Assembly (NCBI RefSeq): GCF_021401085.1
Contig: NZ_JACBFP010000001.1
Coordinates: 62,001 to 126,000, forward strand
DNA: 64,000 nucleotides
DNA from: Chryseobacterium sp. R2A-55
GTDB lineage: Bacteria; Bacteroidota; Bacteroidia; Flavobacteriales; Weeksellaceae
Reading direction: 5' to 3'
Below the pieces are notes generated by a model, which was not told the origin of the DNA, searched no databases, and worked only from the letters and a program-made list of their open reading frames with translations. The position numbers and the translations under genes were made by a program. This document shows, piece after piece, positions 35,449-44,228 of the stretch (position 1 is its first letter; every line of letters starts with the position of its first letter).

Positions 35449-36288
35449 TTAGCAACAACCTGAATCTGGCGAACAGCATTCTTCTCCTTTCTCCCCATAA
35501 ACTGTGATGCTGAAAATTCTGGTATCCGAATTTTTATACTGTTGGATCTCATCTTCATTCAGGTAATTTTTCAAGATATCATCAGGAACGATGATTGGTT
35601 TTTCTTTCTGAAGAACGATATTTTTAAAGCCTGAATTTTCGATAATTTCCAGATAATCAGACTTCTGAATTGCACTTGCCACACAACCGGCGTACATTTC
35701 TGCAGCGGTAATTATTTTTTCCGGAAGTTCTCCTACTAAAACAATGTCGGAAATCGAAAAATGTCCGTTCGGTTTCAAAATCCTGTACACTTCACCAAAG
35801 GCTTTTTGTTTGTCGGGAACCAGATTCATCACACAATTGCTTACCACAACATCTGCAACATTGCTGGTCATAGGAATTTTCTCGATATCGCCCTGTCTGA
35901 ATTCCACATTATTAAAGCCCAGTTTTTCGGCATTCATCCTGGCTTTGTCAATCATTGCTTCAGTAAAATCGATCCCGATTACTTTTCCGGTATCTCCGGT
36001 TTCAGCGCGGGCTACAAAGCAGTCGTTTCCGGCGCCGCTTCCCAGGTCGACCACAATATCGCCTTTTTTGATTTTGGCAAAATTCGTGGGAAGTCCACAA
36101 CCTAAACCCAAATCCGCATCGGGATTGTAGCCTTTCAGTTCATCATATTCTTCGCTCATGATGTTGTACACTTCAGTGCTGCAACCACCCGCTCCGCAGC
36201 AGGAAGAAGTGTTGGTTTCTTTGTCCTGTAAAGCAATTTCAGAATATTTTTGCTTCACCATTTCTTTAATTTGTTCGTTGGTTTCCAT
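35449..36288 (-). CDS. arsM: Arsenite S-adenosylmethionine methyltransferase
   Basis: ArsM methylates arsenite stepwise to di- and trimethylarsenicals. I place the start at ATG 36288 (METNEQIKEMVKQKY); the longer frame reads into the promoter region. The 279-residue protein has the SAM motif VVDLGSGAGNDCFVA and the three conserved arsenic-binding cysteines: Cys64 (LGLGCGLP), Cys152 (VVSNCVMNL) and Cys202 (MYAGCVASA). Extra cysteines occur near the N-terminus (SSCCGAGGC) and at the C-terminus (ECCSPDSGCC). It lies 67 bp after arsR on the same strand. Confidence 0.94.
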   Translation of the reverse strand: METNEQIKEMVKQKYSEIALQDKETNTSSCCGAGGCSTEVYNIMSEEYDELKGYNPDADLGLGCGLPTNFAKIKKGDIVVDLGSGAGNDCFVARAETGDTGKVIGIDFTEAMIDKARMNAEKLGFNNVEFRQGDIEKIPMTSNVADVVVSNCVMNLVPDKQKAFGEVYRILKPNGHFSISDIVLVGELPEKIITAAEMYAGCVASAIQKSDYLEIIENSGFKNIVLQKEKPIIVPDDILKNYLNEDEIQQYKNSDTRIFSITVYGEKGEECCSPDSGCC

Positions 36289-36355
36289 AATATTTGGGTT
36301 TAATAATTGCAGTATGCAAAAAATGGGTTTTGATTTTAAAAATGGGTCATTTATT

Positions 36356-36691
36356 CTAACAACACAATCCTCCGTTTTGCTGATGAATTTTCTGAAAAAG
36401 GCCATTCACGAAATGCTCCAGTTTTCTTAAGTTTTCCGGATTAATGCAGTAGCAAATGGATTTACCATCAATTTCGCCCTGGATGATTCCCGCATTTTTC
36501 AATTCCTTTAAATGTTGAGAAACAGTGGGTTGTGCCAGTTTCACCTCATCCACAATATCATTGCAGATACAGGAATCAACAGATAGCAAATATTCGATAA
36601 TCGCTATTCTAGCCGGATGAGCCAGTGCTTTCAAGAAGGTAGCGATTTCATTTTGTTCCTGTGTAAAGTTTTCGGTTTTCGTTACTCCCAT
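36356..36691 (-). CDS. arsR: ArsR/SmtB family metalloregulator
   Basis: This 111-residue winged-helix repressor is expected to leave DNA when arsenite binds. The HTH segment is LAQPTVSQHLKELKNAGII. The metal-binding part reads SVDSCICNDIVDEV, with a Cys-x-Cys pair at the start of the DNA-contact helix like the ELCVCDL site of ArsR. Two terminal cysteines (GGLCC) may add ligands. It heads the arsR-arsM-small protein-methyltransferase-arsC unit. A palindromic operator lies 48-69 bp upstream. Confidence 0.92.
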   Translation of the reverse strand: MGVTKTENFTQEQNEIATFLKALAHPARIAIIEYLLSVDSCICNDIVDEVKLAQPTVSQHLKELKNAGIIQGEIDGKSICYCINPENLRKLEHFVNGLFQKIHQQNGGLCC

Positions 36692-36738
36692 TTTATCTGT
36701 CTTTAAAAATTACAAAAGCATTAAATTCTAATATTTTT

Positions 36739-36760
36739 ATATTGCAATATTACGATATTG
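36739..36760 (-). promoter_or_regulatory. Probable ArsR operator
   Basis: ATATTGCAATAT (36739-36750) is a perfect 12-bp palindrome, overlapped by CAATAT-TACG-ATATTG (36745-36760). Such CAATATnnnnATATTG-type palindromes are typical ArsR/SmtB-family sites. It lies upstream of arsR in its promoter region. Confidence 0.6.
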
Positions 36761-37026
36761 AATTAACAAATTCGTTTCGCAACTGTTAATTTTAGTTAAA
36801 GTCAATCAATTTTATAATAAGTACCTGATTATCCATAACATTATTTTTCTTCATAAAGATGAAAATAGAAAATATGGGTCTTTAAATTGAATACAAATTA
36901 ACATAATTAACATTTTTTTAACAATCTGTTTTTTTAATCTTGATGAAAAAAACTTTTTCTGAAAAATCAACTGACGACACTTTTCTGGGATTATGAAACA
37001 TGTCGGTGCTCCGTTAATAGTAATGA

Positions 37027-37377
37027 ACTTCTGCAACAAAAAGAAACTGCTTAAAAGAAATAGCCTCCAAAGAATCAGCGGGTTTCCTTCAAGCCAATCA
37101 GTACAGGTTGATTGGTTGGGACCCGGAATCGAAACATGACTTAAAAATGCAACTGAAAGATTCCCACGAAACTATGTTGAAAAGTTTAGAGCGTATGTTC
37201 TTCAAAGACGTGGAAAAAATTTCGCGACATTTGGTTTTTGTGGATCCACGACCAATATTTCACTGAAAAAAATCCATCAATGAACTGGATTTATTCATCA
37301 CAAAATTGCAGAAAAGCCAGCATTTCCGGTTTAAGAAAATATCAGAATACCCTGAAATCAAAAGGGTTCTGAACTAA
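37027..37377 (+). pseudogene. Remnant of a small gene, interrupted by in-frame TGA
   Basis: One frame stays open from 37027 to 37377 apart from a single TGA at 37264-37266. It reads KRNCLKEIASKESAGFLQAN, then RLIGWDPESKHDLK and MLKSLERMFFKDVEKISRH before the stop, and LDLFITKLQKSQHFRFKKIS after it. Amino-acid composition looks protein-like on both sides. No start codon with a ribosome site is evident. After about 37225 an alternative frame (QYFTEKNPSMNWIY) is equally open, so a frameshift instead of a stop mutation is possible. I do not recognise the family. Confidence 0.4.
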
Positions 37378-37451
37378 CTTGGAAACCAAAGCTGTTATTC
37401 AGAATGGTTTTCCCCAAAAAAATCGCACGGAATTTTTCCCCTAAATTTCCG

Positions 37452-37459
37452 TAAATTTG
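37452..37459 (+). promoter_or_regulatory. uvrA -7 box (TAAATTTG)
   Basis: TAAATTTG matches TAnnTTTG and ends 16 bp before the uvrA ATG at 37476. No SOS-type operator was noticed. Confidence 0.45.
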
Positions 37460-37475
37460 CTGGTTGAATTTTACC

Positions 37476-40274
37476 ATGGCTACAAGTACAGAAATAGATA
37501 TTAAAAAACAGATCTTCGTAAAGAATGCACATCTTAACAATCTGAAAAACATTGATGTTCTAATTCCAAAAAACAAGCTCATCGTGATCACGGGAGTTTC
37601 AGGAAGCGGAAAATCATCTCTGGCTTTCGACACCATATATGCGGAAGGACAGAGAAGATATGTGGAAAGTTTAAGTTCGTATGCGCGGCAGTTTTTAGGA
37701 AAATTAGAAAAACCAAAAATCGACGATATTAAAGGTTTGGCTCCTTCCATCGCGATTCAGCAGAAAGTGATATCGTCGAATCCACGTTCCACCGTAGGAA
37801 CTTCCACTGAGATTTACGATTATCTGAAACTCCTGTTTGCGAGAGTTGGAAGGACCTTTTCCCCCATTTCAGGCGAAGAAGTGAAGAAGGATTCCGTTTC
37901 AGACGTCATCGATTTCATTAAAGAAAATGAAGGAAAGACTTTCCTGTTGCGATCACCGCTCCAATTTGTAGTTTCGAAATTTCCGGAACTTATGAAAACT
38001 TTGAAACTTTCGGGTTTCACAAGACTGGAAGTGAATGGAAACGTGGCTGGAATAGAGGATTTGGAAAGCTTCGGTTTCTTGCCGGAAAAAGAAATGGAAA
38101 TCCAACTGGTGATTGACCGGTTCAGCTATCAAGAAGATGAAAGTTTCCTGCAAAGATTGGCGGATTCCATACAAATGGCTTTCTACGAGGGTCGTGGATA
38201 TTGTTCCTTAAAAAATACCGAAACTGGAAAAATCAAGGAATTTTCAAACAAATTTGAACTGGACGGAATTGAATTTTTGGAGCCCAATGTTCATTTCTTC
38301 AGTTTTAATAATCCTTACGGCGCATGTCCGGAATGTGAAGGTTACGGAAAAATAATCGGAATTGATGAAGATTTGGTGATTCCCAATAAGAACCATTCGG
38401 TTTTTGAAGATGCAGTGGCTTCATGGAAAGGAGAATCGATGAGGGAATGGAAACGTGCGTTCATCAAAAAAGTCGGCAATGAATTCCCGATTCACAAACC
38501 TTATTTCCAATTGACGAAAGAACAGAAAACCCTTTTGTGGAAAGGTGATGGAACGAAAGATTTCCCTTCCATCAATGCTTTTTTCAAGATGTTGGAAGAG
38601 AATCTATACAAAATCCAGTACCGCGTAATGCTTTCCAGGTATCGGGGGAAAACACTTTGTCCGACTTGCGAAGGATTGCGACTTCGCGAGGAAACTTCGT
38701 GGGTGAAAATTGACGGACATCATATCCAGTCGTTGATTGAACTCCCACTGGATGAGCTCTTGCCATTAATAAAATCCCTGAAGCTCAACCAACACGATGC
38801 AGAAATTGCGAAACGGTTGCTTTATGAAATCACGACACGACTGGAGTTTTTGGAAAAAGTTGGTTTGGGTTATTTAACTTTAAACAGAACCTCGAACACG
38901 CTTTCCGGCGGCGAAAGCCAAAGGATTAATTTGGCCACTTCGCTAGGAAGTTCGCTTGTTGGCTCCATCTATATTTTGGATGAACCTTCGATTGGTCTTC
39001 ATTCTAGGGATACCGAGAATTTAATTGAAGTATTGAAAAACCTCCGTGATTTGGGAAATACGGTAATAGTGGTGGAGCATGATGAAGACGTGATGAAAGC
39101 AGCGGATTACATCATCGATATTGGTCCGGAAGCAGGATATCTCGGAGGAGAGCTGGTTTTTGCCGGAAATTTTGAAGAACTGAAAAATGCCGACACCTTA
39201 ACTTCGAAATATTTGACGGGAAAACAGGAAATAAAAGTTCCAGGTGAGCGAAGAAAACCGAAAGACTGGATTCATATTAAAGGAGCCCGGCAAAACAACC
39301 TCAAAAATATCGACGTGGATATACCGGTGCAAATGCTGGTAGTGATTTCAGGCGTTTCAGGAAGTGGAAAATCAACTTTGATGAAAGAAATTCTGACCAC
39401 CGAGATTCAGATTCAACTCGGAATGGGTGGAAAAAAAGGAGATTATGATTCCGTGGAATTCCCAAAAAAATACATTAAAAACATTGAGCTTATCGACCAA
39501 AATCCGATTGGAAAATCGTCCCGCTCCAATCCAGTGACCTATTTGAAGGCATATGACGACATCCGCGATTTGTATTCCAAACAAAAATCAGCACAAGTGA
39601 TGGGCTTAAAACCAAAACATTTCTCGTTCAACGTAGATGGCGGAAGATGTGACGATTGCAAAGGCGAAGGTGTGATCAATGTATCCATGCAGTTTATGGC
39701 AGACATTGAGCTGGAATGTGAAACCTGCCACGGAACCCGTTTTAAGAATGAAATTCTGGATGTGAAATTCGACGAAAAAAACATATCAGACATTCTGCAT
39801 ATGACCGTGGATGAGGCAATTCAGTTTTTCAGCGACAACGACGAGGAAAAAATAGTAACCAAATTAAAACCACTTCAGGAAGTAGGTTTAGGATATCTGC
39901 AACTGGGTCAAAGTTCATCCACCCTTTCCGGCGGAGAAGCACAAAGAGTGAAACTCGCATCGTTTTTAGTGAAAGGGGTGACCAATGAGAAAACGCTCTT
40001 CATTTTTGACGAACCCTCTACTGGTCTCCATTTCCATGACATCAATAAACTGCTGAAATCATTGCAGCAATTGATTGAACTCGGACACTCGGTGATCGTC
40101 ATCGAACATCAACCAGACATCATCAAATCTGCTGACTGGATCATCGATATTGGTCCGGAAGCTGGAAAAAACGGTGGTCAAGTAGTTTTCTCAGGAACAC
40201 CGGAAAATTTGGTGAAAGAGAGCAAATCACACACGGCAAGATTTTTGGTAGATAAACTGAACGGCTCGGAATAA
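37476..40274 (+). CDS. uvrA: Excinuclease ABC subunit A
   Basis: UvrA is the damage-recognising ATPase of nucleotide excision repair and loads UvrB onto lesions. I start it at ATG 37476 ([11 protein letters not shown]), giving 932 residues; a TTG 12 bp earlier is less likely. It has two ABC modules: Walker [15 protein letters not shown] and [13 protein letters not shown], signatures [14 protein letters not shown] and [14 protein letters not shown], and Walker [11 protein letters not shown] and [10 protein letters not shown]. Zinc-finger cysteines appear as [16 protein letters not shown] and [16 protein letters not shown]. The UvrB-interaction region after RVGRTFSP is present. Length is normal. 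Confidence 0.96.
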   Translation: MATSTEIDIKKQIFVKNAHLNNLKNIDVLIPKNKLIVITGVSGSGKSSLAFDTIYAEGQRRYVESLSSYARQFLGKLEKPKIDDIKGLAPSIAIQQKVISSNPRSTVGTSTEIYDYLKLLFARVGRTFSPISGEEVKKDSVSDVIDFIKENEGKTFLLRSPLQFVVSKFPELMKTLKLSGFTRLEVNGNVAGIEDLESFGFLPEKEMEIQLVIDRFSYQEDESFLQRLADSIQMAFYEGRGYCSLKNTETGKIKEFSNKFELDGIEFLEPNVHFFSFNNPYGACPECEGYGKIIGIDEDLVIPNKNHSVFEDAVASWKGESMREWKRAFIKKVGNEFPIHKPYFQLTKEQKTLLWKGDGTKDFPSINAFFKMLEENLYKIQYRVMLSRYRGKTLCPTCEGLRLREETSWVKIDGHHIQSLIELPLDELLPLIKSLKLNQHDAEIAKRLLYEITTRLEFLEKVGLGYLTLNRTSNTLSGGESQRINLATSLGSSLVGSIYILDEPSIGLHSRDTENLIEVLKNLRDLGNTVIVVEHDEDVMKAADYIIDIGPEAGYLGGELVFAGNFEELKNADTLTSKYLTGKQEIKVPGERRKPKDWIHIKGARQNNLKNIDVDIPVQMLVVISGVSGSGKSTLMKEILTTEIQIQLGMGGKKGDYDSVEFPKKYIKNIELIDQNPIGKSSRSNPVTYLKAYDDIRDLYSKQKSAQVMGLKPKHFSFNVDGGRCDDCKGEGVINVSMQFMADIELECETCHGTRFKNEILDVKFDEKNISDILHMTVDEAIQFFSDNDEEKIVTKLKPLQEVGLGYLQLGQSSSTLSGGEAQRVKLASFLVKGVTNEKTLFIFDEPSTGLHFHDINKLLKSLQQLIELGHSVIVIEHQPDIIKSADWIIDIGPEAGKNGGQVVFSGTPENLVKESKSHTARFLVDKLNGSE

Positions 40275-40349
40275 ATATTGGGTGAAAACCCACCTAATCA
40301 ATTCTTTTTCAAAATTTTAGGAAATTAAAGTGGATTCCAATTAATCTTT

Positions 40350-40371
40350 ATTAATTTTGATAAAAATTAAT
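40350..40371 (+). promoter_or_regulatory. TetR operator overlapping a -7 box
   Basis: ATTAATTTT (40350-40358) and AAAATTAAT (40363-40371) form a 9-bp inverted repeat around GATA. The left arm overlaps a TAATTTTG -7 box (40352-40359). The repeat ends just before the tetR ATG at 40373, so repressor binding would block its own transcription. Confidence 0.55.
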
Positions 40372-40372
40372 C

Positions 40373-40966
40373 ATGAAAACATTTTACCAAACTCTTTCCA
40401 AGAGACAGCAGCAGATTTTTGACATTTCCGTGCAGCTTTTTTATGAGAACGGATTTGCTGAAACTTCAGTTCGAGATATCGCCGAAAAGCTCAATATTAT
40501 GGCGGCAAGTCTCTATTCTCATATTTCTTCGAAAGAACAAATTTTGGAATGGATTGCCAAAAACTATGTGGGATTATTAGAGGCGGAACTCGTTGATTTT
40601 AACTCAAAAGAGAGAAGTTTTGAAAACCAGATGCGGTTTATGATCCGCCAAAATATCACCTTGATCGGGAAAAACCTGGAAATGGCTGAAATATTCCGCA
40701 GATACTTCAATTCGATTTCGAAAGAAACAAAAGAACGCTACAACAGATTCATAGAGGCATATGCGCATCACTTATCCGATGCATTGAAACACTTCCAGAT
40801 TGATAAAAAGCTGGATCTGGATGCTGGTTTAATTGCCAAATTCCTGATGTATAATATGAATTACGCCTATAAATGGACCCCTGAAAATTACAAATCAGAA
40901 CAAATTATTGATTTCTTTGAAAATAAATTACTGCAAAAACTGTTAAGCATCAAATTATCTCCCTGA
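40373..40966 (+). CDS. TetR/AcrR family transcriptional regulator
   Basis: A 197-residue one-component repressor. The N-terminal HTH reads FAETSVRDIAEKLNIMAASL, followed by the typical YSHISSKEQILEWIA. The C-terminal ligand domain is helical and not assignable. No efflux or metabolic gene is adjacent in the same direction, so the target is unclear; a palindrome over its own start points to autoregulation. Similar TetR proteins in Bacteroidota sit near fatty-acid or phenylacetate genes, but none are here. Confidence 0.88.
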   Translation: MKTFYQTLSKRQQQIFDISVQLFYENGFAETSVRDIAEKLNIMAASLYSHISSKEQILEWIAKNYVGLLEAELVDFNSKERSFENQMRFMIRQNITLIGKNLEMAEIFRRYFNSISKETKERYNRFIEAYAHHLSDALKHFQIDKKLDLDAGLIAKFLMYNMNYAYKWTPENYKSEQIIDFFENKLLQKLLSIKLSP

Positions 40967-40975
40967 AAATCAAAG

Positions 40976-40999
40976 TTATCCACAAAAAAATGTGGATAA
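40976..40999. other. Facing pair of perfect DnaA-box sequences
   Basis: TTATCCACA (40976-40984) and its exact reverse complement TGTGGATAA (40991-40999) are separated by six A. TTATCCACA is the classical DnaA-box consensus. The pair starts 9 bp after the tetR stop in a 393-bp gene-free region with AT-rich stretches. It could be part of a replication origin or a DnaA-titration site. A hairpin without a T-tail is the simpler alternative. I found no cluster of further boxes nearby. Confidence 0.5.
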
Positions 41000-41134
41000 G
41001 TAGTGAATTTTAACATTCAGTTCATCTTTGCTATGGTTTTTTCCCCTATATTTACGTTAGAAATAAGATTGATGTGAAAACCATTTTCTTTTCTGAGTCT
41101 GGAAACAGAACTAAAATACTTAATATAAAAATTT

Positions 41135-41163
41135 AAGAGAAGTGTTGTCGACTTCTCTTTTTT
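41135..41163 (+). terminator. Rho-independent terminator (upstream transcript unknown)
   Basis: AAGAGAAGT (41135-41143) pairs perfectly with ACTTCTCTT (41151-41159), followed by T. The nearest gene, tetR, ends 169 bp earlier. Confidence 0.8.
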
Positions 41164-41200
41164 GTTGTTGTTCAATTAAAAAATGAGATGTTTATCTATT

Positions 41201-41230
41201 CAGTCCGTTCCTAAAGAGCGGGCTGTTTTT
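41201..41230 (+). terminator. Second terminator-like hairpin
   Basis: CAGTCCGTTC (41201-41210) pairs with GAGCGGGCTG (41216-41225) using two G-T pairs, followed by five T. It lies only 38 bp after the previous terminator. Confidence 0.7.
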
Positions 41231-41344
41231 GTCCTTTACCTCGCCCTGAATCCACCTCCGAAAGAGTGCAGTTCATCGCTGGTAACAAAAGTTATTGATT
41301 TGTTGAACACCGCAGATTCTAAAAGATTTTACTTTTTATTTTCA

Positions 41345-41352
41345 TAAATTTG
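41345..41352 (+). promoter_or_regulatory. tRNA-Arg -7 box (TAAATTTG)
   Basis: TAAATTTG fits TAnnTTTG and ends 7 bp before the tRNA, as expected for direct initiation at the mature 5' end or just before it. Confidence 0.6.
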
Positions 41353-41359
41353 CACTCCT

Positions 41360-41431
41360 GGTCCCATAGTTCAACGGATAGAATAGAAGTTTCCTAAACT
41401 TTAGATCCAAGTTCGATTCTTGGTGGGATCA
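41360..41431 (+). tRNA. tRNA-Arg (anticodon CCT)
   Basis: The cloverleaf can be drawn by hand. The acceptor GGTCCCA pairs with TGGGATC, the D stem GTTC with GAAT, the anticodon stem GAAGT with ACTTT around loop TTCCTAA (anticodon CCT), and the T arm contains GTTCGATTC. It reads AGG codons. CCA is not encoded. A -7 box precedes it and a strong terminator follows at 41444. Confidence 0.95.
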
Positions 41432-41443
41432 CTTTACCAAAAG

Positions 41444-41477
41444 AAACCAGATGAACAAAGATACATCTGGTTTTTTT
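41444..41477 (+). terminator. tRNA-Arg terminator
   Basis: AAACCAGATG (41444-41453) pairs perfectly with CATCTGGTTT (41464-41473), continuing into a run of T. It also lies next to the 3' end of the convergent M28 peptidase gene. Confidence 0.9.
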
Positions 41478-41491
41478 GTACAATTCAAGGA

Positions 41492-42505
41492 CTACCTTAT
41501 ATTTTTTCCGTCCACTATAATTCTTGCGTCACGGTTTGCCAGTTCCCAAGCAGTGGAGAAAACCAATTGAGCTCTTTTTTTCAGAAGTTCATAATCGATT
41601 TTTTCAGGATCATCAGTAGGTTGATGGTAATCTTCGTGGATTCCGTCAAAATAAAAAGCGACCGGAATATTGTTTTTTGCAAAATTGTAATGATCCGAAC
41701 GGTAGTATAATCTTTGCGGATCTTTTGGATCGTCATATTTGTAGTTCAACTCCATTTTCGTGTTGGAAGAGTTGGCTTTCTCGTTGATTTTTTTCAGTTC
41801 CGAAGAAAGCATTTCCGAACCGATTACGTACACATAATCTTTTCCGCAATTATCTTTGTCACATCTCCCGATCATATCGATATTCAAATTGGCAACGGTA
41901 TTGGCCAATGGAAAAACTGGATTTTCTGAATAATATTTTGAGCCCAGAAGTCCGTGTTCTTCGCCAGTTACATGAAGAAACAACACAGAACGTTTTGGGG
42001 AATTTCCCTTTTTTTTCGCCATTTGAAATGCTTCTGCAATTTCCAGCAAGGCCACCGTTCCACTGCCGTCGTCGTCCGCACCATTATAGATTACGCCATC
42101 TTTCATTCCCACGTGGTCATAATGTGCTGAAATCACGATAATCTCATCCGGCTTTTCAGTTCCTTCGATGAATGCCAGAATGTTTTCGGATTCGGGCAAA
42201 TCTCCCCTCCTGCTTTTCAATGCTTCTTTCGGCACCGTCTGATAAAAGGAACTCATGGTTTTCGGATGTGAGATCCCCATTTTTTCATACTGCGAAATCA
42301 GGTATTTCCCCGCTTTTTTCTGGCCTTCACTTCCGGTGTCTCTTCCCTGCATTTCATCGGAAGCCACAATGTACAGATGGGTTTTCAACTCGTTTGCCGT
42401 AATGGAGTTATAGGAATTTTTAAAAGTGGAGCCACTGTAAGTAAGGTTTGTGGCACAACTTGTCATTAAAATAGCCGAAAAAATCGGAATCAAAAACTTC
42501 TTCAT
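41492..42505 (-). CDS. M28 family metallopeptidase lipoprotein
   Basis: A 337-residue lipoprotein aminopeptidase. The start is at ATG 42505 (MKKFLIPIF), with lipobox LMTSC; the frame 54 bp longer lacks a signal. The di-zinc residues are all visible: ISAHYDHVG (His, Asp-type site), NGADDDGSGT (bridging Asp), VTGEEHGLLG (catalytic Glu-Glu), NIDMIGR (Asp) and DGIHEDYHQPTDD (His). It should remove N-terminal residues from peptides in the periplasm or at the surface. It ends 15 bp from the tRNA terminator and is divergent from the aminotransferase gene. Confidence 0.92.
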   Translation of the reverse strand: MKKFLIPIFSAILMTSCATNLTYSGSTFKNSYNSITANELKTHLYIVASDEMQGRDTGSEGQKKAGKYLISQYEKMGISHPKTMSSFYQTVPKEALKSRRGDLPESENILAFIEGTEKPDEIIVISAHYDHVGMKDGVIYNGADDDGSGTVALLEIAEAFQMAKKKGNSPKRSVLFLHVTGEEHGLLGSKYYSENPVFPLANTVANLNIDMIGRCDKDNCGKDYVYVIGSEMLSSELKKINEKANSSNTKMELNYKYDDPKDPQRLYYRSDHYNFAKNNIPVAFYFDGIHEDYHQPTDDPEKIDYELLKKRAQLVFSTAWELANRDARIIVDGKNIR

Positions 42506-42566
42506 ATCATTATTTTGGTGGCTAAAAATAGGAATTTTATTTAACAAAAGTCTGAACATTTATCGC

Positions 42567-42574
42567 TAAATTTG
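42567..42574 (+). promoter_or_regulatory. -7 box (TAAATTTG) almost touching the aminotransferase ATG
   Basis: TAAATTTG ends 3 bp before the ATG at 42578. If it is used, transcription starts at or within the first codons, implying a leaderless mRNA or a downstream start. No -33 TTTG is evident. Confidence 0.4.
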
Positions 42575-42577
42575 ACT

Positions 42578-43720
42578 ATGATTAAAAGAAAACATTCGGG
42601 TTCCGATCTGACCATTTTTTCGGAAATGACGGCTTTAGCGCTAAAAAATTTTGCGGTCAACCTTTCGCAGGGATTTCCGGATTTCGAAATTGATGGGCGT
42701 TTAAAATCATTTTTAGCAAATGCCACCCAACAAGATTTCAACCAATATGCACCGATGTCCGGAAATCCGTTACTGGTAGAAAACCTCATCGAATTCAATG
42801 CAAAAAGAAAGTTTCCAATTACTTTGGCCAAAGAAAATATTACCATTTCGCCGGGTGCGAGTTATGGAATTTTCACAGCATTGGCGGCGATTCTTCAGTT
42901 TGGCGATGAAGTCATCGTTTTGGAACCGTGTTATGATTCTTACGTTCCCTCAATTGAAATCAATGGCGGAACTCCAGTTTTTGTGGGCATGACCGAAGAT
43001 TTTGAGATTGATTTTGAAGCATTAAAAAATTCCATCAATCACCGAACAAGGGCGATTATCATAAATTCTCCACATAATCCTTCGGGAAAAGTTTTAAAGG
43101 AAGAAGATTTCCATAGATTGGCCGCACTCATCGAAGGAAGCCAAATAATTTTGATTTCCGATGAAGTTTACGATTTGCTGACCTATGACGGTCATGAATT
43201 TTACAGCGCGTTTAATCATCCCAAACTCAAAGATCAAAGTCTGTCCATCTTTTCTTTTGGGAAAATGTTTCACGCAACCGGATGGAAAATCGGCTACGTT
43301 TTAGGGTCGGAAGAACTCACCGCAGCTTACCGGCGCATTCACCAATATCTGGGTTTCAGCGTAAATTCCCCTGCTCAACAAGCTTTGGCGAACTATTTGG
43401 AAGTTTTCGATGTGGAAGAAAACCGGAAACTTTTGCAGCAAAAGAGGGATTTCTTTTTGGAAGCCTTTAATGGTTTACCGTTTACCGTCCGCCAAAAAGC
43501 AGAAGCGGGCTATTTCCAGATTCTCGGATTTGAAAACATTTCAGAATTAGCCGACAAAGATTTTGCGGTCTGGCTTACCGAAAACGCGAAAGTGACTTCC
43601 ATTCCGGTTTCAGCATTTTTTCAGAATGTGAATGATACCAAATCCGTGCGTTTTTGCTTCGCCAAAAAGGAAGAAACGGTTTTGCGGGCTGCAGAAAAAC
43701 TGAAGGACTTCTTTAAGTAA
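42578..43720 (+). CDS. Methionine aminotransferase (PLP-dependent, YbdL/kynurenine-type)
   Basis: This 380-residue class I/II aminotransferase is of the type that transaminates methionine from its keto acid in salvage. NLSQGFPDFEIDGRL near the N-terminus, the motif IINSPHNPSGKVL, the substrate-binding LISDEVYDLLTYDG, and the PLP-lysine in SFGKMFHATGWKIGY (Lys229) are clear. I use ATG 42578 instead of the TTG 6 bp earlier. Assignment to methionine instead of kynurenine or another amino acid is from overall similarity as I remember it. Confidence 0.88.
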   Translation: MIKRKHSGSDLTIFSEMTALALKNFAVNLSQGFPDFEIDGRLKSFLANATQQDFNQYAPMSGNPLLVENLIEFNAKRKFPITLAKENITISPGASYGIFTALAAILQFGDEVIVLEPCYDSYVPSIEINGGTPVFVGMTEDFEIDFEALKNSINHRTRAIIINSPHNPSGKVLKEEDFHRLAALIEGSQIILISDEVYDLLTYDGHEFYSAFNHPKLKDQSLSIFSFGKMFHATGWKIGYVLGSEELTAAYRRIHQYLGFSVNSPAQQALANYLEVFDVEENRKLLQQKRDFFLEAFNGLPFTVRQKAEAGYFQILGFENISELADKDFAVWLTENAKVTSIPVSAFFQNVNDTKSVRFCFAKKEETVLRAAEKLKDFFK

Positions 43721-43777
43721 ATCCAGAAAAAATTCCGCACTTTGATTTGAACGGAATTTTTATTTTGGTCTAAAATT

Positions 43778-44224
43778 TTAATGCTGCATTTTCTCAGGAT
43801 CGTCGTAGTTCACCATCCAGTGGATGCCGAATTTATCGGTCCACATTCCAAAATACGCGCCCCAGAATGTTTCTGCCAAAGGCATCGTAATTTTTCCTCC
43901 TGCCGAAAGTCCATTAAAAATCCGATCTGCTTCCTCTTTGGAATCTGTGTTCACCGAAAGGGAAATATTGTTTCCTGCGACATGGTTTGAAGCCCATTCG
44001 CCACCAGTATCGGAACCCATCAAAATCGTTTCCTGAGAAATCGGAAGTGAGACGTGCATGATTTTGTCTTTGTCTGCTTCTGCAACCTGTTTTCCGTCCT
44101 CAGAAGGTGGCATATCTCCGAAATGGCCGATATATGGGAATTCCCCGCCAAAAACTGATTTGTAGAAATTGAATGCTTCTTCACAGTTACCGTTGAAAGT
44201 CAGGTATGCGTTTACTTGTGCCAT
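43778..44224 (-). CDS. VOC/PhnB-like glyoxalase-fold protein
   Basis: A 148-residue single-domain protein of the PhnB-like subgroup of the vicinal-oxygen-chelate fold: AYLTFNGNCEEAFNFYKSVF at the N-terminus and FWGAYFGMWTDKFGIHWMVN at the C-terminus are diagnostic. Function is unassigned for this subgroup; it is not DNA-binding or a known resistance enzyme. It is transcribed alone on the minus strand. The 200 bp upstream contain TTTAAAG-type repeats. Confidence 0.87.
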   Translation of the reverse strand: MAQVNAYLTFNGNCEEAFNFYKSVFGGEFPYIGHFGDMPPSEDGKQVAEADKDKIMHVSLPISQETILMGSDTGGEWASNHVAGNNISLSVNTDSKEEADRIFNGLSAGGKITMPLAETFWGAYFGMWTDKFGIHWMVNYDDPEKMQH

Positions 44225-44228
44225 AATA

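Larger units (their letters stand above)
40967..41359. other. Gene-free region between tetR and tRNA-Arg
   Basis: 393 bp with no supportable ORF. It holds the paired DnaA boxes, a CATCTTTG near-match to the -7 box (41023-41030), two terminators (41135-41163 and 41201-41230), and the tRNA promoter box at 41345. A short untranslated RNA ending at the first terminator is possible. Confidence 0.5.

Noticed and set aside
36851-37039. 62-codon minus-strand ORF upstream of arsR
   Set aside because: Low-complexity Lys/Ile/Phe content, no start signal and no family; likely chance in AT-rich DNA.
41420-41710. 96-codon plus-strand ORF beginning inside the tRNA
   Set aside because: It starts in the T arm of tRNA-Arg, crosses its terminator and is antisense to the M28 gene.
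43824-44036. Plus-strand ORFs across the VOC gene at 43.8-44.2 kb
   Set aside because: They are antisense to a clearly recognisable PhnB-like protein.
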